From: Daphnia pulex
Taxonomy: Eukaryota; Arthropoda; Branchiopoda; Diplostraca; Daphniidae
Direction: 5' to 3'
DNA: 64,000 bases
NCBI RefSeq assembly: GCF_021134715.1
Contig: NC_060027.1
Span: 4,588,001 to 4,652,000 of the forward strand
In this document: one piece after another, positions 1-12,300 of the stretch
How positions within the stretch are numbered: position 1 is the first letter of the stretch
Layout: each line of letters begins with the position of its first letter
The notes under the pieces: model-generated
What the model was told of the DNA's origin: nothing
Database searches by the model: none
What the model saw: the letters and a program-made list of their open reading frames with translations, nothing else
Made by a program: the position numbers and the translations under genes

Positions 1-67
1 TTTTTTCAAAAACTGTCGGGAGGGAATTGGCGGCATAATTAATTTTCTTTCGAAATCATTAAAAAAG

Positions 68-514
68 GATCGATCTACGAGGCTACCGTGACGGCAAGAA
101 ATCGTTATGGCACTTCCGAGGCTAGTGAGGCGTTCCAATTTCACACACTTGGACCTGGTAAACTATCGATTTCCTCTTCTTTGTTTTTTTTTTGAATTTC
201 TTCCCCCATTTTTTAATTAAGAGACGAAATCTAATTTATTCTTCGACATTGATTGCGCAGAATCTGTGCCGAACGCCAAGAACCTGGAAATCAAAGACGT
301 CGGAGGTATATATATCATCATATAATGTCCTTTCGGAGAACTGCGTTAATAAGCTCGATGAATAATCAATAAAATCTCTTACGCAGGAATTGACATTGGC
401 TTGATGGGCAGCGGCAGTAGCAGTCCCGCCTACAGCAAGCGGATCAATGGACTCCAATGCTTGAGCTTTGCCCTTTTGGCAGTTTTGGCTACCAAGGCCT
501 TTGTATCCGTTTAA
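68..514 (+). CDS. Ig/FN3-type GPI-anchored cell-adhesion protein, 3' exons only
   Basis: Three terminal coding exons are visible at 68-157, 261-305 and 387-514; the gene begins before the window. The first encodes the end of a fibronectin type III domain (SIYEATVTARNRYGTSEAS, then FQFHTL), with the YEATVTARNRYG motif typical of the last FN3 strands in NCAM-like proteins. A Ser/Gly-rich linker (GSGSSSPAYS) follows, then a hydrophobic C-terminus (LSFALLAVLATKAFVSV) with no cytoplasmic tail, which is the pattern of a GPI-anchor signal. Splice phases agree: phase 1 at both introns, with GT and AG borders. Arthropod relatives with this layout include klingon, wrapper and GPI isoforms of fasciclin 2; the fragment is too short to choose among them. 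The role is inferred to be cell-surface adhesion, probably neural or glial. An AATAAA lies at 722. Confidence 0.72.
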
Positions 515-721
515 TTTCAATTCAATTTTATCGGTGTGTCTATTTTTTTTTTCCTCCCCCAATATTTTTTAAACAAACAAAAAAAGTATCTTTTCCTTTC
601 ATCTCGTCGTGAGTTGTGTGAACGTGTGCGTGTTTCACAAGTTGAATATCCCTTTTACTATAAATATTTAAATGAACCCCTCATAAAAAAAAATGAAATA
701 ACAAACAAAAAAAAATAATCA

Positions 722-727
722 AATAAA
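722..727 (+). terminator. candidate poly(A) signal of the adhesion gene
   Basis: AATAAA lies 208 bases after the stop codon at 514, in an AT-rich 3' region. It is the first perfect hexamer downstream. The assignment is by position only. Confidence 0.4.
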
Positions 728-3700
728 CGAGACGGACGAAGAGCATCAGATTGACACGGGAGAGGCGTGTTAGGCATCAGATTTTGGTATCACACAGCAG
801 TCCTTTTATACAGCATATATATATTTATATGTTGTATCAATACTTTTCGGCGTCCATAATATGTACTACTCGATATAACTAAACAAACTACACTCGATCG
901 TATCCGATATATATTTGCATAGACTGTCTAGCTGTCATTACGTTATATATATTATTCGTCTCATATTCCTTCATTCTTTTTTTCCATTTTGTGTTACATT
1001 GCGAGTGTCATCCTTTCAAAACTGTCGTATCCTCATCTTTTTACTAATAACCCTTCGTCAAGTCTTTAAAAACAAAAAAATTCTTTGCTTTTTTTTCCCT
1101 CGATGCCCACACACACATATACACCGACGAGAAAAAATATACGAAAAATGTCCGAGAGACTTTCCATTTTTCTTATAGATAACTGTTGTTTTTTTAAAAA
1201 AAATTTCGCTCCCGCTTCGTCATGCAAGCGATTTTAGACAAGAAGGGCTCGGATGTTGCTTATTAGTTATATTATTACGGCATACCGCAAAAGGCGTCGT
1301 TATAGTCAGTCACTAAAACATTTGAAAAAAAAATATTGACCGGATGCCAGAAATTTCACTTTCATTTGTTAATCAAATGAACTCTCTTTAAGGACATAAA
1401 AAGCAGATGGCTATAGTATATAATGTATTTTACTAAAGGAAAATGGGGAGAGACCAAAATAAAAGGGCAGAGGGAGTAAAAGGACCGGGGCAGAACGAAC
1501 CGTTTAGAAAGTTGTAAAAAAAAAAAAAGAAAGACATTTTATTTTCGTTTCTGGTAATATTCACAATAGTCATACATGCAATTTTGATTATTATAGACGA
1601 CGAGTTAACGCCTTGTGAGGCGGAGGACTCTCCATTTTCTTTATTGCCATTTTTTTTCTTCTTTTCGAAACGAAATTTGGAAAATGGATTCAAAATTTAT
1701 TTGCTGGGTCATCCCGCTCTAAATAGGACGGCGGTGAAAATATTACAGTGTCGTCACATACGTGTAGACTGAATTTCCAAAGTTATCTTCGTCATCTAAC
1801 TTGATGATCTATTCAAGCAAACACCGTCCAATACTGCACCGTGGTTATGTATGAATAGGAAAGAGAAGGTGAACTACATAATGAAAATTTCCCCCTTCCA
1901 TTTTCAATTCAGAGCTTCTAAAAAAACAAATCGTTCATCAGCAGTCTACAGAACAAACTAACCGAGCACATTTCCATCGATGTGCCTTGTATTGTTGTTG
2001 ATTGTGCTGGCGGTATATAGTATACCCGAGAAACAGCAGCACTGATTGCCGTTTCTCCGAAGAGAAACAAAACAAATGATGCAATAATCTTTTGTAACGA
2101 CAACACAATATGAAATAAAAGCGATTGAAAGGGAACGTGCCCGACTAGACAGAAAAAACAACAACAAGGCGGCCGACTGATCGAAATGACCTAGTTCTTC
2201 GCTCTTCTAACACGACAGCAAAAAATTCAAAAAAAAAATGGGAACGTTTTAAAGGTAATTAAATCTCAAGCGTGAACAGGACAGGCCGTGAAGAAGAGAG
2301 ACCCCGGCCGATATATTTTTGACAAAAAAAAAATATCACTTCTCTTTTTTTTTATATATATACAGCACTTGCCGGTGATATGTATACACACACAGCAGCA
2401 CAGCAAGACATAATGAGGAACAAGAGAAAGGGAGAGAATGGACTATTATCATTATTATGTCGCATTAATATTTTTCATGAGCCAAGGTCTCCGAGCTTAA
2501 TATCTCTCTGGCATCTCTCTCTCCTTACCGAGAAAAGAAACAACAACTTGGCTTTGATGTCATTTCTCCGCGTAGTTCTTTTTCTAATTTTTTTTTTATT
2601 ATTTATTTTTGACTAGAAAAGTTCCGCACGGAAGGTTCCGTGAACCAGCGGAAACAACGCGGAGAGAGGCCATTTCAGCATTTCATCAACGCGTAAAATG
2701 TGTAAACCTATTATCCACTCTGCTCTTTAAACGAGCGGACCTCGTTCCATGTTGCGTATATACCCGGGTTTTAGTTACACTGTGACACCGTAATCGTGTC
2801 AGTAAATCTTTGAATAATGAGACTCTCTTACAAGAAGGAAAAACCAGCCTTTCTCGTCAGAGAAAACGGGGCGAAACTTGTCAACAAGCCTTGACTCGCT
2901 GTTCCAGCCGACATGTTTCGATGGCCAGTTGCAGTGTAATCGGAAAAAAGATATCCGAATTTCAACTTAGCCCATGTGCTGAGTGCTGTAATCATTGGCA
3001 CAAATCAAAAGTTATTAATGTCGCCAAAATAACCACCGAAAGTTCTGTCACATTGCTGCTCTTTCCCGGACTGTAATATCTACAAGGATGTGTGAAGGAA
3101 AGTCAATCGCCGTCGAAACTGAAAATACAAATGCAACATAATGCGGGATGTGTGGCGAATATTTCTTGTCAAACCGACGCTGTGAATGGGTTGGAACAAC
3201 AAACATGTGACTTTCACCGAGCGCAACGCGCGCACCACCTGCATCGAAATGAAATGCGGACAACGTCAAAAGGTTCGCCAAGCACGCCGGGGCTCTTATA
3301 GATTGGAATAAAGAGACCACTAACAAACACCCAAACCGGAACCGTCGAATAATTAACCTCATTTAAATGGTGACACAATAGCCTCGAATAATGCATAACA
3401 ACCAGTCAACCACTGATCTCCACAATGGCCAAGTCCTTGAACTTTTCACTTGAAATCCTGTGGTGTTACACTGTGTATAGGCTCGCCTGTCACCAAAAAA
3501 TCTTTGACAAAGAATCTATGACGGATAACGTTCCCGTCGAATTCTCAGACTAGTTGAATTTAATTTGATGTTATTGTCCAGATCTGACGAAATAAACCCG
3601 ACTAATTAACTAAATGACTCATTAACTAAATGGACATAACAATTTCATTTGTTATGTCGTCGCATCACAGTATCGCACTCGCACATTTTATTATTATGTT

Positions 3701-5940
3701 AATTGATAGCTATTTGACTGCTGTTTTATGTTGGTGTATGACACGAAGAAACGTGATACGGCGCACTCATTCTTGTTAAATAAATACCTACCACTTTGCA
3801 ACAAAGACAAGTGACGTCTGTGTCTATCTTTAATATCCTTTCCAAAAAACTGATTTTGTCTTTTTTTTTTTTTTTTTTTTTTAATGGGCTCCGGTGGAAA
3901 ATTCGGTGATTTCATTTGACCGTTTCATTTCCCCCCAAGGCCGTGTTTTATTATATAAAACATCACACATTTCTCTAAGAATTTTGGAATGCACTCAAAA
4001 GAAAAGCGAAACAATTTCTCGTGATGCTTGTCCGTCCTGGTTTGACGCTGAAACATGCGGAGAGTAATTTCACAAGGCACGGTGAGAGACGTTGGTCTAG
4101 CACCTTTAATATGTCTACCTGCTTATTGTGTACACACAAACACACACTTGGGCATGTACATATACCTTGTGGACGAGATACACAATAGTTTTTATTTTAT
4201 ATAATAGGGCTCTTCGCCCATTGCGTTAGCAACGGCTGTGCGGGCTTGCCGGTCTGGCGGGTTTCATTGTTTTGCGCTTTTTTTTGTTCTTTCTATTTCA
4301 TTTGACGTAAACAAGCTCTTTAATCTCCGAGAGAGGCATATGTTTTTCGGACGCGGAGGGGGAGCTATAATGTGACGCGCGTATCCGAAAATCCTATCTA
4401 CCGAGAACAACCGGCAGCAGCAGCGCGTCAGCAAACATTCAGCACGTGAGAAACTTTCACGGCGAGGAACATAAATTTCGAACGTTGAGATGGGCGCAGC
4501 ACCACACCTGAAACAAAAAAATTATTTTTTTTTTTTCGTTGAACATCCCTCTTTTGATAATATTCTCTTTATGGAAAGAAGAAAACAATAATAACAAAAC
4601 TAAGGCAGCGCGATATAATGCGGCCCTTGTTTTCGGTGTGCAAGAGAGTGCTGGCTCTCTTTGAGCACTGCTGTTGGATAGAGACGACGGCGATTGCGGT
4701 TAACCGTGGCTCTGTCAAAATAAGTAATAAGCACCAGCTGATCTTGGGACCGCAGAACATTGGTCAGCATAAAGTGTGTGAACGAACCTTGGATGGCAAG
4801 ACGAAAACGAAAAACACGTGCAAGAGCAGCAATTCCGATGGATAAATCATCACCATAGAATTCGCTGCTGGAGTGTTGTCGGCTTCTGTAAAAATCTAAG
4901 CTTCGTTATCACGACTCATTGACGAATCAATTCAGGCATCACCGCGTTTCGTAAGCGCTTGGCAAGACAATGTCTAATATTCTTATTTAGCTTTCTTGCG
5001 CACTAGCTCAAAATAAACCTTATAGAAGAAAGACGCACATCTGAATTAATTAACAAGTTTTAATGGTTTGGGTTGCGTATCCTTTGAAGGGAAAACATCT
5101 GACATTTTTGGAAGGGATTAAAGCAGTTCATTCGGTTCATTCGGTTCTCTGCCAAATTTAATGAACATAATTACGGTTTCTCGGTAGATCACTAAGTATT
5201 TTGCCTATACCGAGCCCTGATGCCATGCCTACGAATTAAATTTTTTTTGTTTTTGTTCTTATAAGAAAGAAAAGCCAAATCGCACAGGAAAAATGATGAA
5301 TCTCATAAGTTGTAAGGAGAGGGGGAAGTTGGGAGTATCGGCCAGCAGCACACGAATCACAAAAGAAATTCGAAATAATAGGAAACCGTTATTATCTTTC
5401 ATCGGCTTCAAAGAGCTGGAAATTGATGGTTGCACGGCTCCGCAGACATTTGATTCAGCTGGTTCTCCCAGCCAAACTTCTAGGAAAGAGTATATAGCGC
5501 AAGTAGCCAATCTGATTGAAGAGAAAAAAAAAGAAGAAGAGGCTTTTTCAAATCTATAGCGAAAGTTGTTGTTTGTGTCGCCACGGTTTTAACCTGAAAG
5601 AGAGAGCGCTCCTCGATACACTACTATACTTCAAATTGTCGATTCATTTCCTGGCTTTTCACGTGCTGCAGCATCGAAACGGCAATCTAGCGTATATGCG
5701 TATCATCTACTTCCCGCGTGAATGTTGGTGGAAATGATCACAACTTTTTTAGGCTGCTGTCTATAGACGATCTCACAGCATTCGATCGGTGTGTATATAC
5801 TGACGTATACACTGGCATATGCATCACGCTCAGGGCCACACCTCTCTCTCTCTCTCTCGAAAATTGGTGGGGATATACCGTAACTAAGAAAGAGAAAGAG
5901 AGCAACAAAAAAAAGAGAGAGAGAAAGAGAGAAAGGGACG
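728..5940. other. intergenic region without a supported gene
   Basis: About 5.2 kb between the adhesion gene and the CBM14 gene. Open frames here are short (under 110 codons), rich in low-complexity residues and show no recognisable domain or splice partner. The stretch contains poly-A and poly-T runs (for example a 22-T run near 3860), and CT and GA tracts at 5841-5858 and 5886-5935 just before the TATA box. I see no RNA gene. Confidence 0.6.
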
Positions 5941-5942
5941 TC

Positions 5943-5950
5943 TATATAAG
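5943..5950 (+). promoter_or_regulatory. TATA box of the CBM14 gene
   Basis: TATATAAG lies about 155 bases before the ATG at 6105, downstream of a long GA-rich tract. A start site near 5973 would give a 5' leader of about 130 bases. It is supported by motif and position only. Confidence 0.5.
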
Positions 5951-6104
5951 ACAGTTCTTTGCTGACCAGCCGGACACTGTCTCATGCGTGTTCGCTACTT
6001 ATAGTGCCAATCTGGAAACAAGTCTCACGATATTAAGAAACTATATTTAAAAGTTGAATACCTTAATTGCTTGCTGCGGAAAACCTTAAATTAAACAAAG
6101 CACG

Positions 6105-9100
6105 ATGAGTCTTGCAAGCCTTTATTTGGGTAAGCAGCGAGTTAATCAATGCATCGCTTTGCTGTGTCTTCGCTATCTCCAATATTATATCTGATTATGT
6201 TCTATATGGCTCCGCTCTACAGGTGTATTTGTTCTAACATTCATCGTGGTTGACTGCGCCAGCATCATGGAAAACACAAAGGTAAGCTTTTCATTGATTT
6301 CTCCTCTTTTATAATCAAAAGCTAGTCTAATAGTAGTTCTGTTAATTTTATTTTGGAGTTCAAAATTTAACTAAGTCTAATCAAATTGAAAAAAAAAGAC
6401 ACGAATAAGGGTTATTCTAGACACTGAAGTGTGGTTAAACGATGTTATTACGTCCGAATCTAAATTTTTCCTTATCTCAAAATTTTAACTTGCAAGAAAA
6501 TGTACAAAAGTAGAAGAAAGTGAAGAAAGTTTTCCTAGTTAAGTTTTTTGAAGAAACAAATTTCCTATTTTTTAATTTTTGGTACTAAACAGACAAAAGT
6601 ATTTCTTAAAAGTGTACTCTGCATACCTCTAAAAGAAATTGATTACACAACAGAGTTGTTGGTTATGGTTACCGACATTTGACAGAATGAATTAATATGA
6701 GCATAATCTCTTCAATTTTGAAACATAGAAACCGAAACCCCAATAGGGAGGGTTTAGTGAGTAAGAATCTACCAAAGACCTCGGACTAGATTTTCAATCT
6801 ATTGAGCATTAGAAAAGAAAGCCTGCCATGAGTGACTGATTGAAAAATCGTAAAACAACCCAACCGTGTAGCACAGTGCGCGAGTAACGAAATGAGTTGT
6901 CGAATTCATCCGAGCATAGGCGTTAGGAAGTTTGTGGCCAAATAGATAAAACCTATAACGGAAAGACCACCAGCAGCGGTGGCTGCACACTGATGTGTAA
7001 ATCGTATACAAATGTATCAGCAATTAAAGATTATTGCAGTTTCAGTATATAGAGCTATACAGCATTTCACTTTAATCTATATAGTTCAGTCTATCGATGC
7101 ATATACGCAATAGTTCTGTGTAAACGTTGACACTGACGTCGCTCAATTTCATAGTAATGATTAATCATTTGTATACTCTAAAGACATTGGGAGAATTTCG
7201 CCGTCAACCGTCTCGAATCGGCCGTAAACTCCTCGGAGTAGCCGGGGAAGATTATCCAATGTTCCCAGTCGTCCCGTCTACAGCGTTCAAATGCAGCCCA
7301 AACAAACCCGGCTACTACGCGGATGTCGAAGCCCTTTGTCAGGTTGGCCTTTGCCTCATTCGTCCCTTTTGTGGCTGTTTCATTTGTCGTGTTTGTGCTG
7401 TTCCATTAATATTAATCGAACGTCACCGGTGATGGTTTTTCCGGGAACAGGTGTTCCATGTCTGCCAGATCGACGGACGTCACGACAGTTTCCTCTGCCC
7501 CAACGGAACGCTATTCAATCAAAATTACTTCGGTAAGTTTGGATTATGATTAAACTGTACGTGATGCCAAATATGTTTTGACAAATGACTAAAGTGTCGA
7601 ATTATTAACGGGCACCAGTTTGCGATTGGTGGTACAATGTCGACTGCTCCGCCGCTCCTTCGCTGTATATCCGCAACGAGATGTTATTCCAGCATCCGCA
7701 GCAAGTATTATCTTCCCGGGCGCACGCCAATTCAAACACAAGACTTGTCAATCCTGATCCATCGACAGAGAATTACAACGCTCCTTCCCAGCATATTATC
7801 TTGCCCGCCAGACCGGAGAACGTCGCCGCCAGTAATACCCACCACCAGCAACAACAAACGGTTACCGCAACCGCCGCTAGAGAGCAACAACAACATCCAA
7901 TGACGTCGAATGCCGGAGACAAATACGTATCGAAAATTCCTAGCGTCAACCGAATGGGCGGACTCGACCCAGTCGAGATTGAAAATCTGTTCGATAATCA
8001 CAAAATCGCTTTCGTCGCTCCTGTAACCGAGTCGGAAATCTTGGTGGAAACTACCGAAGCGAATCCGACCAGCACAATCCAGCCGTTTGACGAGGAAGAA
8101 TTCACGTCCAACTTGAAATTTCAATTGAATGTCGAAGAACAGCAGCAGCTCGCCGTTGTTCCAGTCACGACCAACGCCCCGGAAGAATTCGACGATAGCA
8201 AAATCAACGACGACAAACTAGTCGCTCCACAAACCAACAAGGAATCCTACAACAACTTAACCACAGAGAAATCAGCCGAGTCATCAACGGTGGACGTTGG
8301 AGTAGAGTCCGTCCAGAATGTCCTGACCGCTAACGAGTCGCAGCAGCCATTGAGCGAGGAGTTGACTACCACCGTCCAACCTAATCTAGCGAGCGCGGAC
8401 GCTCAAACTTCAGCTGTTGTTGTCACGTTAAATTCCGTGTCTGAAAAGGATTTAGATGCTGACGATTACAGGGCGACAACTCTGGCTAGTCCCACCACTG
8501 ATCCGGCAGCTCACTTTCTTGAACTTCCTGACGTTTCACCAACAGAAGAGTCGACCGAGTTCAGTTCGTCGACAAACAAAGCCATCGCAGTCAGCAGCAG
8601 CTCCGACCTGGTTGACGATTCAACCCAATCAAACTTTGTGACTGGATTAGAGACGACGACTTTTATTCCGGACATTTCCTCCGTGCAGAGCACAGGATCA
8701 GACAATAACGGGCTGCAGGACGAGCTGACGGAGTTGAAGGCGACGTCGCCCATTCCGGATGTATTCTCCTCGCCGATCGTTGAGAGTTTAGATTTCAACG
8801 TTATCGCCGACAGCAATTCTTTCAGTTCGGGAATAATCATCAGCGACGGCAATGCAACTGCTAACATTCAAGTTTCGTCATTCGCTGAAAGTTCCAGCGC
8901 GCCGGGCAATGGCAGCCAATTATTAACGCCCACCGCCTCGTCTGCCGTCACGTCCACCACAGCATCCTCCTACACAGAAACAACGCCGTCGGCATCAACA
9001 ACGACTCAACCCATCATCAAGACTACTGACTCGGCTGTCATATCGTTGATCGCTTATAAGGACGGAAAACGAACTCTTTACGGTAATGACGAGCGCCACT

Positions 9101-9341
9101 GTATATTTTAAAAGGCTTCCGTTATATTTAGGGTGCGAGACAACGAGCTGATTAGCTCCAGTTTACACATCATTTTGTATCATTTGCATACATCACTCAA
9201 AATAATGCCATTTGAATTTTGCGCTATCTTACAGATAAACTTAAACCGGCTATAGTTGGAGACGTTAGGCCTATCGTCCCGGCCATGTACGGAAGGAAAA
9301 TTCACCCGAGGAACGGAAACAAAATCCCCAAGTCTTTTTAA
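6105..9341 (+). CDS. secreted CBM14 (ChtBD2) protein with long mucin-like tail
   Basis: Six exons with consistent phases: 6105-6129, 6223-6281, 7184-7342, 7451-7532, 7619-9082 and 9235-9341, giving 631 residues. Residues 1-20 form a signal peptide (LYLGVFVLTFIVVDCA). Residues 60-118 are one complete chitin-binding peritrophin-A domain with the six expected cysteines C65, C80, C86, C97, C110 and C118, and the family motifs KPGYYADVEALCQ, FLCPNGTLFNQ and CDWWYNVDC. The remaining ~510 residues, mostly one 1464-base exon, are rich in Ser, Thr, Glu, Asp, Gln and Asn with no further cysteine cluster, so they are probably disordered and O-glycosylated. The last exon adds a basic end (RKIHPRNGNKIPKS). 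Single-CBM14 proteins of this CDWWYNVDC type are common in arthropod cuticle and other chitin matrices; some relatives carry the database label U-scoloptoxin(01)-like, which does not imply venom here. Role inferred: chitin binding in extracellular matrix. Confidence 0.85.
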
Positions 9342-12300
9342 CAAATTTTGTTTTTTATTAACGTGTATAACCTCATATCCAAGTGAACATAACCCACATA
9401 TATAGATATATAAATATATACATCGCGCTTGCTGTATTCAGAATTCTTGGTTTATTATTATATGCTAGCTATCTTCGAAAAAATGTTTAAGTCTAAAAAG
9501 TGGAAATTTGCGTGAAATGCCTATTGTTTAGCTGGTTTAGTTGGTTGCGCTTTTAACTGAGCCGTAAAAATTTGTCTTGTCGATTAACTAGAATTTGCAT
9601 GCATGAACATCACTAAGGCTACATTGTATAAAAACATTTATACACATGAACAACTAAGTGAACTGCGTTGCATAAACAAACTGGAAATCACTGAACGGGA
9701 ACGGAAGTGGTGCTATCACGATTCTTTTATATAACAGGAGACGCAACGTCTATAGTGAAACAAAGAAATCAGCAATCCGTCAATAAAACAAATTTCGTCA
9801 GAATATTCTTTCGCTTCAAAATGCAATTTTCAACTTGGCCGAGATTTCCTGGACGATGACGGTTATTGGAAGGCAAGAAAAATGCGTTCATTTGATGGCG
9901 CGCTGTATATTTATTAAAGTTTATGCGCACCGGTATAAAAAAAGATGAAATGGCGCATCTAAAATCTCGACATTGTTTATGGCGGTCTAAAATAGACCCA
10001 ATAATTCCGATCCAGAATATTTTCATGTATTCTATTTGATGTCTTTTACTTTTATACAGGGCAATGTGACATACGTGGTTGAAGTGGAAGCACGTGTGCG
10101 CCGCGATGAATATAAATGGGCTCAATTACCTGTTGAATAAACAATTTGATTTTTTCCGAAAGAAAATAAGTGAATCAATCGGTCCATTCTTCTGCCCATC
10201 GCACAGCGCACACGCGTGGGTGACCTCTGGCAGCATACATCCTTCCTTATTCGACATGCATTATTTAAAAGAAGAAGAAGAAAGAAAAATGTATCCTTAT
10301 ATATCCCGACTCCGGCCCGTCAAAAGGGAGAGAAGGGTGCCGGATGTCACCCAGCGCAGCAGCAGCAGCGGCACAGCACATGAACTCGTGACACTGACTC
10401 TGATAAACGACGAGTGACATACGTGTCCTAGCGCTCACTACTGCTCACGTTCAGATTTTGATGGAGTGTAAAAGGACAGCCAGAATTATTACTAGCGTAT
10501 AGCGCAGGCCGTCAGGTTGGTTTCATCTATTTTCCATCGATTTCCGTGAGCCACCGATTCCACAACAGCGGTGATACACACACAGCAAAACGATGCTGGG
10601 GCTTACGCTCACTGAAGCACTTCAATCACTTCGCTGATGCACTCGAAACCCACAACAACAAACAATAAGCCTGGCCGTTTGGTCGCAAATAATGCTGTGG
10701 CAGGTCTATTTTCGAGTGTCTTGTTTTATTTATCATTCGAATCGCCTCGATGCAGCACAGCAGCAGCTGTCAAAGTTTCTCCAACTGTACGTGTCCTGGA
10801 GAAATCACCTGTGACTTGTGCTCTCTGTCTGATTGTTTGTTGGCAGGCAATTACGTATCGGAACATGACGGGCTCATTTAATATTTCATCGAAATACTCA
10901 ACTATATAAACTTCTCTTCTTTTCCGCTTTTTCTAGTGGTGGCTACTTTCATGTTGTTTACCTGTACGATTTTATTTAATAACATTACCCCATTCTTTTA
11001 TAAATTGGTATATAAAAAACAAACAAGAGAACTTTAACATTTTTAAAAAGAGATACAGGAGTGAACAAAACAGTTTTGTGAAAAATGTATCATACAAGAC
11101 AATAACTGCACATTTTCTTTGATATGGTCTCGAGCAGAGTATGAAAATGTTATGCTCTACCACCCCTGCGATCCTGTATATTGTAAACATGAATTGTAGG
11201 TACACACAGGATAAAGGATTTGTCTCCACAAGGAAATCCCCCTTTTTATTTTCGGAACTACCGCAAAATTATACGCAGACATAAAAGTCGACCCTATTTT
11301 TTTATATGCCAACAACATGTATGGCCTACACATGCTGGACTAGACATGTCTTCTTTTTGTGGCCAGTCCTGTCCTCTAATGATTATTTACCGGCATACAA
11401 AATTCCCATTAAATTCACAAAACCGAGTTTAGAGTTTACCTTTCTTCCATTAAAAAACAGCCAATTTTTCTTGCCGTCATCCTGCCGGAGACTTCCACCA
11501 GATGACATCCATTACAAAATTCGATTGTATTTATAGTTGGTCTGCGCGGTCAAAGGGGATATATAATACAATGCGGCGGGTGTATTCATTTGTTCCGTGT
11601 ACTGTTACGTGCGCGGTCACTTAATAATTCGGTTCCGCTCTCTGCGTGGGGCTGGTGGGCCTTTCAAAAAAATCAAAATTGACAGAATTTCAACGATGAA
11701 CAATTTGCTTTTACTTGATGGCGCGGGGATGAAAAAGCAACTTGCACATTATCTAATAATCGAGAGAGAGAATATCCTTTTGCACCCGAAAACTCTTCCA
11801 TTATTGGCAAATCGCTTTCATGTGCGTATATGTAAGGATCGTCGTCGTCCCGTGACCCGACCCCAAAATTCAATTGTCAATGCTAGGCGAATCGAATCAA
11901 CTTTCCCGTCACCTTAGGCTATTCCCATGAGTGTAGACGGTGTGTGCGCCCAACTTCTTGCAGGCAAAAGAACGGGACTCTGTATAGGTCTATATATACA
12001 CTATACATACACAATCCAGTAATCCCCTTATGTACATGTATTCTTTATGGGCACGAAGAATTTTTCTTCACTAACAAAAAATCTGATATCAAAAATGAAA
12101 CAAAAAAAAAAAAATGAAATAGCTTTCCACTGTGTTTTTCCCGGACGACAGGAAAAAAACCTAAAAAATCATGTCAAAAATGTTGAGCGTATAAAGTACA
12201 AACGGAAAGGAAAAGCCTGTCACTGGTGTACAAGTCGGAATCATCTAATGCGCAAGTGTTATTTTTTCACACATGAATTTTGATTTGTTGCAGTTGGGGA

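Noticed and set aside
7732..8124. Minus-strand 130-codon frame
   Set aside because: It is the antisense shadow of the Ser/Thr/Gln-rich exon of the CBM14 gene.
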